A stretch of DNA of 15,556 nt, taken from the NCBI GenBank assembly GCA_022561735.1, contig JADFQR010000003.1:1-15556 (forward strand), given 5' to 3'. Position numbers and translations under genes: made by a program. The stretch is from Chloroflexota bacterium (GTDB lineage: Bacteria > Chloroflexota > Dehalococcoidia > UBA1151). Of this stretch, positions 1 to 5,836 are shown piece after piece; positions within the stretch are counted from its first letter, which is position 1; each line of letters opens with the position of its first letter. The notes under the pieces are model-generated. The model ran no database searches. It was not told where the DNA came from and saw only the letters and a list, made by a program, of their open reading frames with translations.

Positions 1-10
1 ACGCGCAACA

Positions 11-205
11 TCACCGGCGCTTCCAGGTCACGTGGTTCAGCTCCTCCTCCTCGTCCTCATCCGGATCGACTGCCTCGACCTGTTGGATGGGAACATCGGT
101 CTCACAGACCGGGCAGGTGACCTCGTTCAGGCCCTCGACGGCTTCTGCGGGCATAGAGAAGTCCGTCCCGCAGTCCTGGCAGTGGCAAACACTCAATCCG
201 GGCAT
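11..205 (-). CDS. small zinc-ribbon protein with acidic tail
   Basis: A 64-residue protein of unknown specific role. Cysteines at 7, 9, 12, 31 and 34 include two CxxC pairs (C9-x2-C12 and C31-x2-C34) about 18 residues apart, the layout of a zinc ribbon. A run of Asp/Glu at residues 47-55 is followed by a basic end (WKRR). The ATG at 205 is chosen because AAGGAGGG lies about 8 bases upstream, a near-ideal ribosome site; the reading frame stays open to 340 but that extension is regulatory DNA. The layout recalls LysW-type amino-group carriers (zinc ribbon plus acidic tail), but the tail does not end in the Glu that carriers need, so I do not call it lysW. The promoter, palindrome and folded leader upstream suggest it is specifically regulated. 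Confidence 0.75.
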   Translation of the reverse strand: MPGLSVCHCQDCGTDFSMPAEAVEGLNEVTCPVCETDVPIQQVEAVDPDEDEEEELNHVTWKRR

Positions 206-244
206 GGCCTGTCCCTCCTTGGAACTGGCTGGCGGCCGGGCGGA

Positions 245-308
245 GGACTCAACGACAGGAAAAGGCTGGGTAGCCGGAACCCGCAGTGAGTCCCACACCC
301 AGCCTTTT
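245..308 (-). promoter_or_regulatory. structured 5' leader, possible pseudoknot or attenuator
   Basis: A perfect 12-bp inverted repeat pairs 260-271 with 297-308 (AAAAGGCTGGGT and its complement), enclosing a 25-base loop. A 7-base part of that loop (287-293, TGAGTCC on the + strand) is perfectly complementary to 245-251, outside the stem. The pairings interleave as in an H-type pseudoknot. In the minus-strand transcript the long stem is followed by four U residues, so it could also act as an attenuator, and the element ends about 25 bases before the ribosome site. Both helices are exact; that they form is inference. Confidence 0.4.
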
Positions 309-311
309 GAA

Positions 312-333
312 GTTCCGATTTGCAAATCGGAAC
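312..333. promoter_or_regulatory. perfect 22-bp palindrome, probable operator
   Basis: The 22 bases at 312-333 equal their own reverse complement, with half-site GTTCCGATTTG. The palindrome lies over and just downstream of the predicted start of transcription of the zinc-ribbon gene, the usual place for a repressor operator. As RNA it could also form a 10-bp hairpin, but the two-base centre makes a DNA-binding dimer site more likely. I see no second copy in the window and cannot name the regulator. Confidence 0.5.
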
Positions 334-337
334 ACGT

Positions 338-368
338 CATATGGTCGCATTTACACGCGTAATGTCAA
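338..368 (-). promoter_or_regulatory. promoter of the zinc-ribbon gene
   Basis: Read on the minus strand there is a consensus TTGACA at 368-363, then 19 bases, then CATATG at 343-338 as a weak -10. Transcription would start near 331, giving a leader of about 126 bases before the ATG at 205. The -35 match is perfect; the -10 match is only half and the spacer is long, as is common at activated or regulated promoters. Confidence 0.5.
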
Positions 369-611
369 ATCTGGAGCAAAACTCTCTCTCAGATCGATTT
401 CAGACTTGCAAGAAAGTAAGTCGCCAGAATCGTCAATATATTGTTCGCAACCTATGTTCTCATTCCAAGTGCGGATCAATTCGCACGTATCAGAGCGCGT
501 CAGTCTGGCTCCTTGAATCGGTGGTGTGGAGACCATGGGCATCGTGGTTCTCAGATTCGGCCTGACACGGGCCCGTTGGATGTTGACGGTCGGCCGGTTC
601 ACCATGCGGCC

Positions 612-839
612 ATGCCACCCCAGGGTTTCGCCGCGTACGCCTACTGCCTGATGTGCCCGGGCCGAGAGGCCTTCACGACGACGCCTCCGGACGCCGAGGC
701 TCAGCGCGTCCATGCCTGGCAGGCTCACGGGGTGCGCGGCCGTCACACGGCGGAGGCGATCAAGGCCCCGGGCGGGAGCACCACCGCCGTGTACCTGCTG
801 CCCGACGGGAGGCAGTGGATGGCGGTGATTGGTGGATAG
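612..839 (+). CDS. hypothetical 75-aa protein with CxxC and histidines
   Basis: Not recognised. The 75-residue frame has strongly GC-biased third codon positions (roughly 80%), as in real genes of this genome. It contains C12-x2-C15 and histidines at 34, 39 and 45, possible metal ligands in a C2H2-like order, and ends in a plausible beta-strand segment (TAVYLLPDGRQWMAVIGG). The frame is open upstream to 441, with a TTG at 576 as an alternative start; no clear ribosome site precedes any start. It converges with the minus-strand genes after it. It could be a small real gene or a decayed fragment. The stretch 369-611 before it shows nothing else that I can support. Confidence 0.4.
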   Translation: MPPQGFAAYAYCLMCPGREAFTTTPPDAEAQRVHAWQAHGVRGRHTAEAIKAPGGSTTAVYLLPDGRQWMAVIGG

Positions 840-851
840 CCGCGTCCGCGG

Positions 852-1001
852 TTACGCCAGGACTCCGACCCGCTCCTCGACGGCCGAGATGAGCGTGTCG
901 ATGAAGTCAATCGTGAACCCCTGGTAACTCGGATCGAAGAACCGTGACCTGACCGCCTTTTGGAAGCATCGTGCCAACGACAGATCGCGACTGAGAGCCA
1001 C
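852..1001 (-). CDS. unrecognised short reading frame, probable C-terminal remnant
   Basis: Just downstream of the nitroreductase, in a different frame, the minus strand is open from 1031 to a TAA at 854-852. The peptide has protein-like composition: DLSLARCFQKAVRSRFFDPS, then an aromatic stretch YQGFTIDFIDTL, then an amphipathic end SAVEERVGVLA. The only usual start is the GTG at 1001 (49 residues) and it has no ribosome site. It reads like the end of a longer protein whose front was lost when the nitroreductase became its neighbour. I do not recognise the family, and it could be chance. Confidence 0.3.
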   Translation of the reverse strand: MALSRDLSLARCFQKAVRSRFFDPSYQGFTIDFIDTLISAVEERVGVLA

Positions 1002-1014
1002 ACCGGCTGCGATA

Positions 1015-2628
1015 TCACATCGATCGGGTTTTCACAGGAACCCCTAGAGCTATCAGGAACATCACACTTTTTCCCCGCGCATGAGGTGAGAAGAACTTGG
1101 TCACTTCATCGTCAAAAAAGGTAAGTCCTGTAGCCCCCAGTCCAAGCGCATAAGCGGTGAGGTACATCTTTCCGGCGGTGATGCTGGCGTCAAGCTGGGC
1201 GGCGCGGTAACCACGATCGCCGAACCGCTCAAAGAGGGGACCAGGGTCTGTCAGGAAGTACACATTAACCGCGGCGTCAGCGCCCAGACGCTGCCCCAGG
1301 TCCAGATATCCCGCGACCTCTCGGAAGTCGCCAGCCCTCAAGCGCTCCAGCAGCTGGCCATTTCTATGGAACACGTACGTACCGTTCTGGAGGCCATCCA
1401 CCGCGTTGACGATCAGGTAAATATCGTTGAGAGCTGCGCCAGGCTCCGCAAGGTAATCCGAAGATATGCCGCGGCAGGCCGATGAAATCACAGTCGAAAG
1501 GGCCTCGAAGCTGATCGAGCCTTGCCCGAAGCGCCTGGACGAACCTCGCCTTTCGATAACCCTTTCAACTGGATCGCAGGGCACTGACGCGGGCTCGATC
1601 GGCCGTAGCCGTACAACTTCCCCTGTCGGAGTTGGAATCGGAACGGAAGGATGAGGACCACGCCACTTTGATACGTCCGGGCCGTCAAGCGACGAGGCGG
1701 TGTGTATCTCACGGATGGCCGGGTAGTCGATTGCCCGTTCCGACAATGGGGCGGTCGCGAGTCCTAATCGAGCCACCGGCGGCGACGGGCCCGGGCTTCC
1801 CGAAGATGTACGGCCGATTGAAACGAGGCTAATGGTCACCTCGCTCTGATCGTCCAGATCCAGCAATCGATTGATGTCGATGTCGGAGAAGCCGGCAATG
1901 ACCCGAGCGTGCAACCCGTGGGCCGAAGCCATGGCCAACATATTGGCCAGGATAGTGCCGCAGTCCCAAAAGCAGTGCCGATAGGCTCTAGCCTGGTATT
2001 TCCATGAATTGCGCCAATAGGTGCTCGTGCACACCACCGTTAATGGAGCTTCTTCCACCGACAGCTCGCGCCCTGTCGCCTCTGCGACGAAATCGCGGAA
2101 GTCACCCTTCCTTATCTGGTGGAGCGCCTCGTCCGGCACCCCGTAGTGATAGACACCTGCTTCCAGTTCAGGGATTGCTCCGGACACAACGTAAAGTTCA
2201 ATGTGATACAGGGCTCCTGTACACGAAGCGGCCCGAAAAGGCACCCTGCCAACGGGTGTCCTGAGCCACTTCGTAATTCCAGCCGAAAAATGAAGAATGC
2301 TCGCGAGGGCGTCAAGCTCAGGTACGCCGCTACGACCGTCCAGATCATTTAGACCCGAGATCGACGAGATTGCCGGAGGCGTCGACCACGTGAGGTCTCT
2401 GGTCAGCGGCAGCGCTTCGAGGTCCTCATATAACTTGTAGGGACGTGGCTGGATAGACGAGTCCAGCACGTGGCGGCTTGCCTGAACGCTCTCGGGAGAG
2501 TGTTTAGTCGCGTTGTGATATCGCCATGCGGCAGACGTACCGAAGTCGTCCACGTTAGCCTCGGACGGGGAATTCTCGATTACGGCGCAGATCGTCCTTC
2601 GCGCCCTATCGCGGGATGATACAGCCAA
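1015..2628 (-). CDS. tandem-domain SagB/ThcOx-type nitroreductase
   Basis: A flavin (FMN) oxidoreductase of the SagB/ThcOx branch of the nitroreductase family, with two nitroreductase domains. The N-terminus carries the family signature AAWRYHNATKHSPESV (residues 33-48) and IQPRPYKLY (59-67). Domain 1 spans about 80-270, with the late helix RAYRHCFWDCGTILANMLAM at 214-233. Domain 2 runs from about 350 to the end, with GSSRRFGQGSISFEAL (362-377) and the FMN-contacting region YRAAQLDASITAGKMYLTAY (474-493). At 537 residues it is the expected length of the doubled form. Relatives oxidise azolines in peptide natural products or act as orphan oxidoreductases; no cyclodehydratase, YcaO or precursor gene is nearby, so the substrate is unknown. 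The start is uncertain: TTG at 2628 has no ribosome site, while GTG at 2553 follows GAGG by five bases and still keeps the signature. Confidence 0.85.
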   Translation of the reverse strand: MAVSSRDRARRTICAVIENSPSEANVDDFGTSAAWRYHNATKHSPESVQASRHVLDSSIQPRPYKLYEDLEALPLTRDLTWSTPPAISSISGLNDLDGRSGVPELDALASILHFSAGITKWLRTPVGRVPFRAASCTGALYHIELYVVSGAIPELEAGVYHYGVPDEALHQIRKGDFRDFVAEATGRELSVEEAPLTVVCTSTYWRNSWKYQARAYRHCFWDCGTILANMLAMASAHGLHARVIAGFSDIDINRLLDLDDQSEVTISLVSIGRTSSGSPGPSPPVARLGLATAPLSERAIDYPAIREIHTASSLDGPDVSKWRGPHPSVPIPTPTGEVVRLRPIEPASVPCDPVERVIERRGSSRRFGQGSISFEALSTVISSACRGISSDYLAEPGAALNDIYLIVNAVDGLQNGTYVFHRNGQLLERLRAGDFREVAGYLDLGQRLGADAAVNVYFLTDPGPLFERFGDRGYRAAQLDASITAGKMYLTAYALGLGATGLTFFDDEVTKFFSPHARGKSVMFLIALGVPVKTRSM

Positions 2629-2712
2629 CTCAAATTGGGATCGGCGCGGAAACAGAAATCGCCAAGCCTGTCTAAGGTACTCACAGAAAGAGCGGCAAAG
2701 CGGGACCGACGC

Positions 2713-2983
2713 TTACGCCCTCAGGATCTCCCGGCCTGCGAGAATCCTCTCGGTGAGCGGCCGCATGTCCAGCTCGCGCGTGGTTGCGAAATCCTCGTCC
2801 TACGGTTCCATGGCCTTCTCGCGGTCGCCTGGGTCGTCCCGGTCCAGCAGCGTCTCGGCGTAGCCGGAGCAGGTCCGATTTACCGGCAGAATGTCAGCGC
2901 GTTTTCGAGCTGGCCGACCGCCGCGTCCGCATCAGCCACCAGCAGCGCCGGTCACCCCGATGACGCGGTCTGAGGTCGCGTAA
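2713..2983 (-). pseudogene. decayed C-terminus of an adenylate-cyclase/AAA/TPR protein
   Basis: Read on the minus strand, pieces in shifting frames rebuild the very conserved tail of class III cyclase proteins with ATPase and TPR regions. First YATSDRVIGVT, then after a frameshift DADAAVGQLENALTFCR and a stop. After a further shift, with about 10 residues apparently lost, comes SGYAETLLDRDDPGDREKAM, a stop (TAG where relatives have a Leu codon), and RELDMRPLTERILAGREILR before a final TAA at 2715-2713. The DPGDREKA and MRPL..R.L motifs are typical of these tails. At least two frameshifts or deletions and two in-frame stops show it is dead. The rest of the gene is not in the window. Confidence 0.65.
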
Positions 2984-3278
2984 AAAGCGGTCAGGGACCA
3001 GAACGCCGTCCCGGTGCGGTGACCAATCGGAGACGCCTGCTTGTATCCGGCCTCAGCATGAATCCCAACCCTTGAAGAATCGATTCATACCTCTCCTGTG
3101 AAAAGCGGGAATCAAGTACTGGCTTATCAATGCATTGATCTCCACCTGTGAATCGCCAGGCTCGGCCGGACATTCACGTGCAAATTTGGCCGACGGGCAA
3201 GGCATCCCTTGACCACGCAGGTGAATCACGAGTCACAGATATCTCTGGTGACCTTCACCCCGAATCTCGCGCCAGCAT
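2984..3278. other. gene-free interval, nothing supported
   Basis: Between the cyclase remnant and the insertion-sequence remnant I see no convincing gene, RNA or repeat family. It holds a 14-bp perfect palindrome at 3126-3139 (half-site ATCAATG) and a 10-bp one near 3073 to 3084. Both are short enough to arise by chance. The base composition is lower in GC than the flanking chromosome. Confidence 0.4.
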
Positions 3279-3328
3279 GAGGGTTAGGATTTCGGGACGA
3301 TTCCGGCCTTACGAGGAGGGTCATCCCG

Positions 3329-3475
3329 ATGAAGAGATCGAGGTATTCGGAGGAGCAGATCGCCTTCGCGCTCAGACAGGCGGAGAGCGGCACGCCGGTG
3401 ACCGAGGTGTGCAGGAAGACGGGCGTCGCCGAAATACACGTAAATTCCTATCCCGCGAGTTCATCATCGTGGTGA
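3329..3475 (+). pseudogene. IS3-family transposase orfA, 5' fragment
   Basis: The first 33-35 residues match the N-terminal helix-turn-helix of IS3-family OrfA proteins: MKRSRYSEEQIAFALRQAES, then GTPVTEVCRKTGV. They follow a strong ribosome site (GAGGAGGG) nine bases before the ATG. After GVAE the expected ATFYRWKKKY-type continuation is replaced by unrelated residues and a stop at 3473-3475. The rest of orfA and all of orfB (the DDE catalytic part) are missing. The IS left end probably lies near 3279 (TGAGGGTTAGG...), about 50 bases before the start codon, as is usual in IS3 elements. No matching right end is visible. An inactive insertion-sequence scar. Confidence 0.8.
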
Positions 3476-3624
3476 GGGGTGGCAAGATTGGTGACCCACA
3501 TAGGCCCCGATATTTCTACTGCCGGATGTGTGGCGAGGCGGACTTGAGATCCGCGCCGATGGCGATACACGCATATGGGCATATCTGGGATCCCGATGAC
3601 CTGATCCTAATTCGGAATCGGTAA
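3472..3624 (+). CDS. possible short ORF with C2H2-like spacing
   Basis: An open frame of about 50 residues from GTG 3472 (or 3469) contains YFYCRMCGEADLRSAPMAIH then AYGH. This is exactly the C-x2-C-x12-H-x3-H spacing of a classical C2H2 zinc finger. There is no ribosome site, no nearby promoter, and it begins right after the truncated transposase, so it may be the end of a gene cut by the insertion. Unrecognised and weakly supported. Confidence 0.22.
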   Translation: MRGGKIGDPHRPRYFYCRMCGEADLRSAPMAIHAYGHIWDPDDLILIRNR

Positions 3625-3840
3625 CTGCAGGATGCATCGTGACCTCTTCCCCAAGTATTTATCGCCCTGAGCATCAACCGATCGCCGAGCATAGGTCCAA
3701 TGACGGAGCGTATTTGTTGCGAATAGAGACGCTAAAAACCCAGCGGCCCAAACAGATTCTTTCTGATGGAATATTTGGGCACATAATACGGTGCAATTTG
3801 TTGTAAACACCGTAGCTGTCGCTTAGCGCTTACGCTTTGA
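3625..3840. other. gene-free lower-GC interval
   Basis: No gene is supported here. The minus-strand frame across 3607-3810 has no ribosome site and no recognisable motif. The DNA is clearly lower in GC than the chromosome to the right and ends exactly where the tRNA fragment begins, consistent with material brought in by an integrated element. Confidence 0.4.
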
Positions 3841-3898
3841 TTGCTTAGGAGCATGTGCCTTAACAGGCGTGCGGGTTCGAATCCCGCCTCCCCCACCA
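3841..3898 (+). pseudogene. 3' half of tRNA-Ser(GCU), likely attachment-site scar
   Basis: The fragment starts at the anticodon loop (TTGCTTA, anticodon GCT) and continues with the 3' strand of the anticodon stem (GGAGC). Then comes a long class II variable arm (GTGCC TTAACA GGC), a perfect T arm (GCGGG TTCGAAT CCCGC), the 3' acceptor strand CTCCCCC, discriminator A and encoded CCA. No GGGGGAG acceptor strand, D arm or 5' anticodon strand (GCTCC) exists in the 60 bases upstream. A copy running from the anticodon loop to the 3' end is the classic footprint of a tyrosine-recombinase attachment site. Serine is inferred from the GCT anticodon and the long variable arm. Confidence 0.7.
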
Positions 3899-3966
3899 TT
3901 GCGATTACGATTGAGACGGGCGATTTCAGGGGTTGGTACCGCCGTAGTACCGCCGACAGGTCGCCG

Positions 3967-4095
3967 TCAGCTTTCGAGGAACCGTCCCATCACGCCGGCA
4001 GCCTGTCGTTCTCGCTCCTTGGTCTGAATGGGCGTACAGCCGCTCTCAGAGGGGACCTCTGAGATAGTCTCCCTGGAACTACGGATACCTCTCAT
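3967..4095 (-). pseudogene. possible integrase (tyrosine recombinase) C-terminal remnant
   Basis: On the minus strand a 42-residue open frame (from an ATG near 4095) ends in GCTPIQTKERERQAAGVMGR then FLES and TGA. This resembles the end of tyrosine recombinases, where a catalytic TYxH-type motif is followed by a helix rich in ERQAA-like residues. Here Cys and Pro would sit where Tyr and His are expected, each one base change away, so the protein would be inactive. Its position 70 bases from a tRNA 3' end is where integrase genes sit. The match is short and made from memory of the family, so I hold it loosely. Confidence 0.35.
4044..4064. terminator. 9-bp perfect hairpin
   Basis: TCTCAGAGG at 4044-4052 pairs exactly with 4056-4064 around a three-base loop. 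No T run follows on either strand, so this is not a textbook intrinsic terminator. It lies within the possible integrase remnant and about 160 bases before the phosphofructokinase gene. Confidence 0.3.
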
Positions 4096-4226
4096 CAAGA
4101 CTGGTGTTTGGTGGGTTGCCTGTGGTGTCATGTTGCCGAATCATCCCGAACACCTGCACCTGGGAGCAGTCGAAATTCACGTCGCCGCCGGAGTGACCAC
4201 GCCTCAATGACATCGCAGCCCCTCTC

Positions 4227-5414
4227 GTGACCTCCAGTGCTCGCAACCTCCTTGTCATGCAGTCCGGCGGGCCTACGCCTGTCATCAACCGGAGCCTGTA
4301 CGGCGTGATTTCCGAGGCGGGATCGGATTCCCGGGTTGGCCGGATACTCGGCGCACGACACGGCATCGAAGGCGTGCTGAAGGACGAGATTGTCGATCTC
4401 ACCTCCCTGTCCGCCGATCTCCTGAAACGCGTGGCCGCGATGCCCGCCGCAGCGCTGGGCTCCACCCGTCACAGCCTAGCGTCGGGAGAGATGGATGACG
4501 TGATGAAGCGGCTTGACGCCCTCGGTATCGGCTACCTGTTGCCGATCGGCGGGAACGACTCCGCCGAGACCGGGCACAGGATCGCCGAGGCCGCTTCCGG
4601 CGCAGGGTTGGAACTGAACGTTGTCCACGTGCCGAAGACGATCGACAACGACCTCGTCGGGACCGATCACACGCCGGGGTTTGGCAGCGCCGCCCGGTTT
4701 GTCGCGCTGGCAACGCTGGGAGCCGGCCTTGAAGCCGAGGCTATGAAGCGCGCCGCGCCCATCACCATCATCGAGGTTATGGGCCGCGACGCCGGCTGGC
4801 TGGCCGCCTCCGCCGCCCTCGCGAGGTATGACGAACGCGACGCCCCGCACGTCCTGGGTTTGCCGGAGGTGGAGGTAGATGAAGAGCGTCTTCTCGCGGC
4901 CATCGAAGATGCGTACCGGCGGCATGGGTTCGCCGTCGCGGTCGTGGCCGAGAACATCCGGACATCTGAGGGCGTGGTCGGCGGCGGGGCGGAGCCGTAC
5001 CACGTAGACGCCTTCGGGCATGAGTACTTCCAGAGCCCGGCCTCGTATCTTGCCCGGCGGTTGATGGAACGCCTGGGAGTTCGGGTCAGGGACGAGAAGC
5101 CGGGAACGATTCAGCGGTCGTTCATCCCTGCGGTTTCACCGGTGGACGCCCGTGAGGCGGAAGACACCGGCCGCGCCGCCGTTCGCTACGCACTGGAGGG
5201 TCGTACCGATATCATGGCCGCCCTGGAGCGCTCGCCGGAGCGCCCTTACTCTTGCGCCACCGTCAGCGTCCCGCTGGCCGCGGTCGCAGGCGCAGTCAAG
5301 GCGATGCCGCCGGACTTCCTGGACCCCGGGAATTACCAGGTGACCGACGCATTCCTGGACTACGCCCGCCCGCTCATCGGCGACCCGATCCCACCGCCCG
5401 CGCGCTTGTTCTGA
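4227..5414 (+). CDS. pfp: PPi-type 6-phosphofructokinase
   Basis: A phosphofructokinase of the PfkA superfamily that adds phosphate to fructose 6-phosphate in glycolysis. It probably uses pyrophosphate and would then be reversible. GGNDS at 108-112 has Asp 111 where ATP-dependent enzymes have Gly, and VPKTIDND at 135-142 has Lys 137 where ATP enzymes have Gly; both are marks of pyrophosphate use. Catalytic Asp lies in TIDND. MGRDAGWLA (185-193) is the sugar-phosphate-contacting motif and PGTIQRS later in the chain is typical of the family. The length of 395 residues is normal. GTG 4227 is the only usual start after an in-frame stop at 4194 and it keeps the first strand (LLVMQSGGPTPVIN) intact; no ribosome site is visible. 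It is the first clear core gene to the right of the tRNA scar. Confidence 0.9.
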   Translation: MTSSARNLLVMQSGGPTPVINRSLYGVISEAGSDSRVGRILGARHGIEGVLKDEIVDLTSLSADLLKRVAAMPAAALGSTRHSLASGEMDDVMKRLDALGIGYLLPIGGNDSAETGHRIAEAASGAGLELNVVHVPKTIDNDLVGTDHTPGFGSAARFVALATLGAGLEAEAMKRAAPITIIEVMGRDAGWLAASAALARYDERDAPHVLGLPEVEVDEERLLAAIEDAYRRHGFAVAVVAENIRTSEGVVGGGAEPYHVDAFGHEYFQSPASYLARRLMERLGVRVRDEKPGTIQRSFIPAVSPVDAREAEDTGRAAVRYALEGRTDIMAALERSPERPYSCATVSVPLAAVAGAVKAMPPDFLDPGNYQVTDAFLDYARPLIGDPIPPPARLF

Positions 5415-5433
5415 CCGGCTTCCTCGTATCCCC

Positions 5434-5637
5434 TCAGACCGTTCCGAACCGGTCTCGAAACTCCCTGTCCCGCATCACTGAGTAACGGCCGTACGAGTCA
5501 CGCACGATCCAGTCTCCATCTCGCACGGGTTGCCTGCCGCCGCCGTACATGACCAGGTACGGACCGCTGTCCGGGCTGTCGTGGTCGTAACGCATGGGCC
5601 CGATGAATGGGTCACGTTCACGCCAGCGCTGCGCCAT
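5434..5637 (-). CDS. hypothetical 67-aa protein
   Basis: Not recognised as a named family. The 67 residues are highly charged and aromatic, with PYLVMYGGGRQPVRDGDWIV followed by RDSYGRYSVMRDREFRDRF. The DGDWIV...G.Y.V...F.. pattern resembles short phage-type proteins with a PGDWIV motif, which hints at a small beta fold only. ATG 5637 is chosen because AGGAAA lies about seven bases upstream; the open frame extends to 5805 but that part looks non-coding. It converges with the phosphofructokinase gene, their stops 19 bases apart. No signal peptide or membrane segment is seen. Confidence 0.6.
   Translation of the reverse strand: MAQRWRERDPFIGPMRYDHDSPDSGPYLVMYGGGRQPVRDGDWIVRDSYGRYSVMRDREFRDRFGTV
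5436..5455. terminator. inverted repeat between convergent genes
   Basis: AGACC-GTTC at 5436-5444 pairs with GAAC-C-GGTCT at 5446-5455 apart from one bulged C, giving a nearly perfect palindrome. It sits between the convergent ends of the phosphofructokinase gene and the 67-aa ORF, covering the last codons of the latter. It lacks a T run on either strand, so a role in termination or RNA end protection is a guess. Confidence 0.3.
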
Positions 5638-5836
5638 GATCGTTTCCTGGCGTCTCGTGTACTGGTCCAAAAGTGTGGCAGATGACCTCGGGCCGGGATG
5701 TGTCTGCTGATCGTGCGGCGGCGCTTGATTTTCCGGGAAGTAGGGGATCGTAAAGACCGCGGCGTGAAGAGCGCATGAGCGGCCACGAACTCGGGGGACA
5801 GGCACTTAATTCCCGCCAAACCGGTGAGCCTCGCCT

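Noticed and set aside
11..205. LysW-type amino-group carrier
   Set aside because: The zinc ribbon and acidic stretch fit, but the C-terminus is basic and lacks the terminal Glu needed for carrier function; no lysine or arginine genes are near.
3126..3139. 14-bp perfect palindrome
   Set aside because: It is short, not linked to any promoter or gene start, and other short palindromes occur nearby.
3148..3624. A 158-aa plus-strand frame taken as one gene
   Set aside because: Its middle overlaps the IS3 orfA start in another frame, which has clear homology and a ribosome site; only the last 50 residues could be real.
3800..3898. A complete tRNA gene
   Set aside because: No 5' acceptor strand, D arm or 5' anticodon strand is present; only the part from the anticodon loop to CCA is found.
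4399..5021. Several minus-strand frames of 96-181 aa
   Set aside because: All lie opposite the phosphofructokinase gene and have Arg/Pro/Ser-rich shadow composition.
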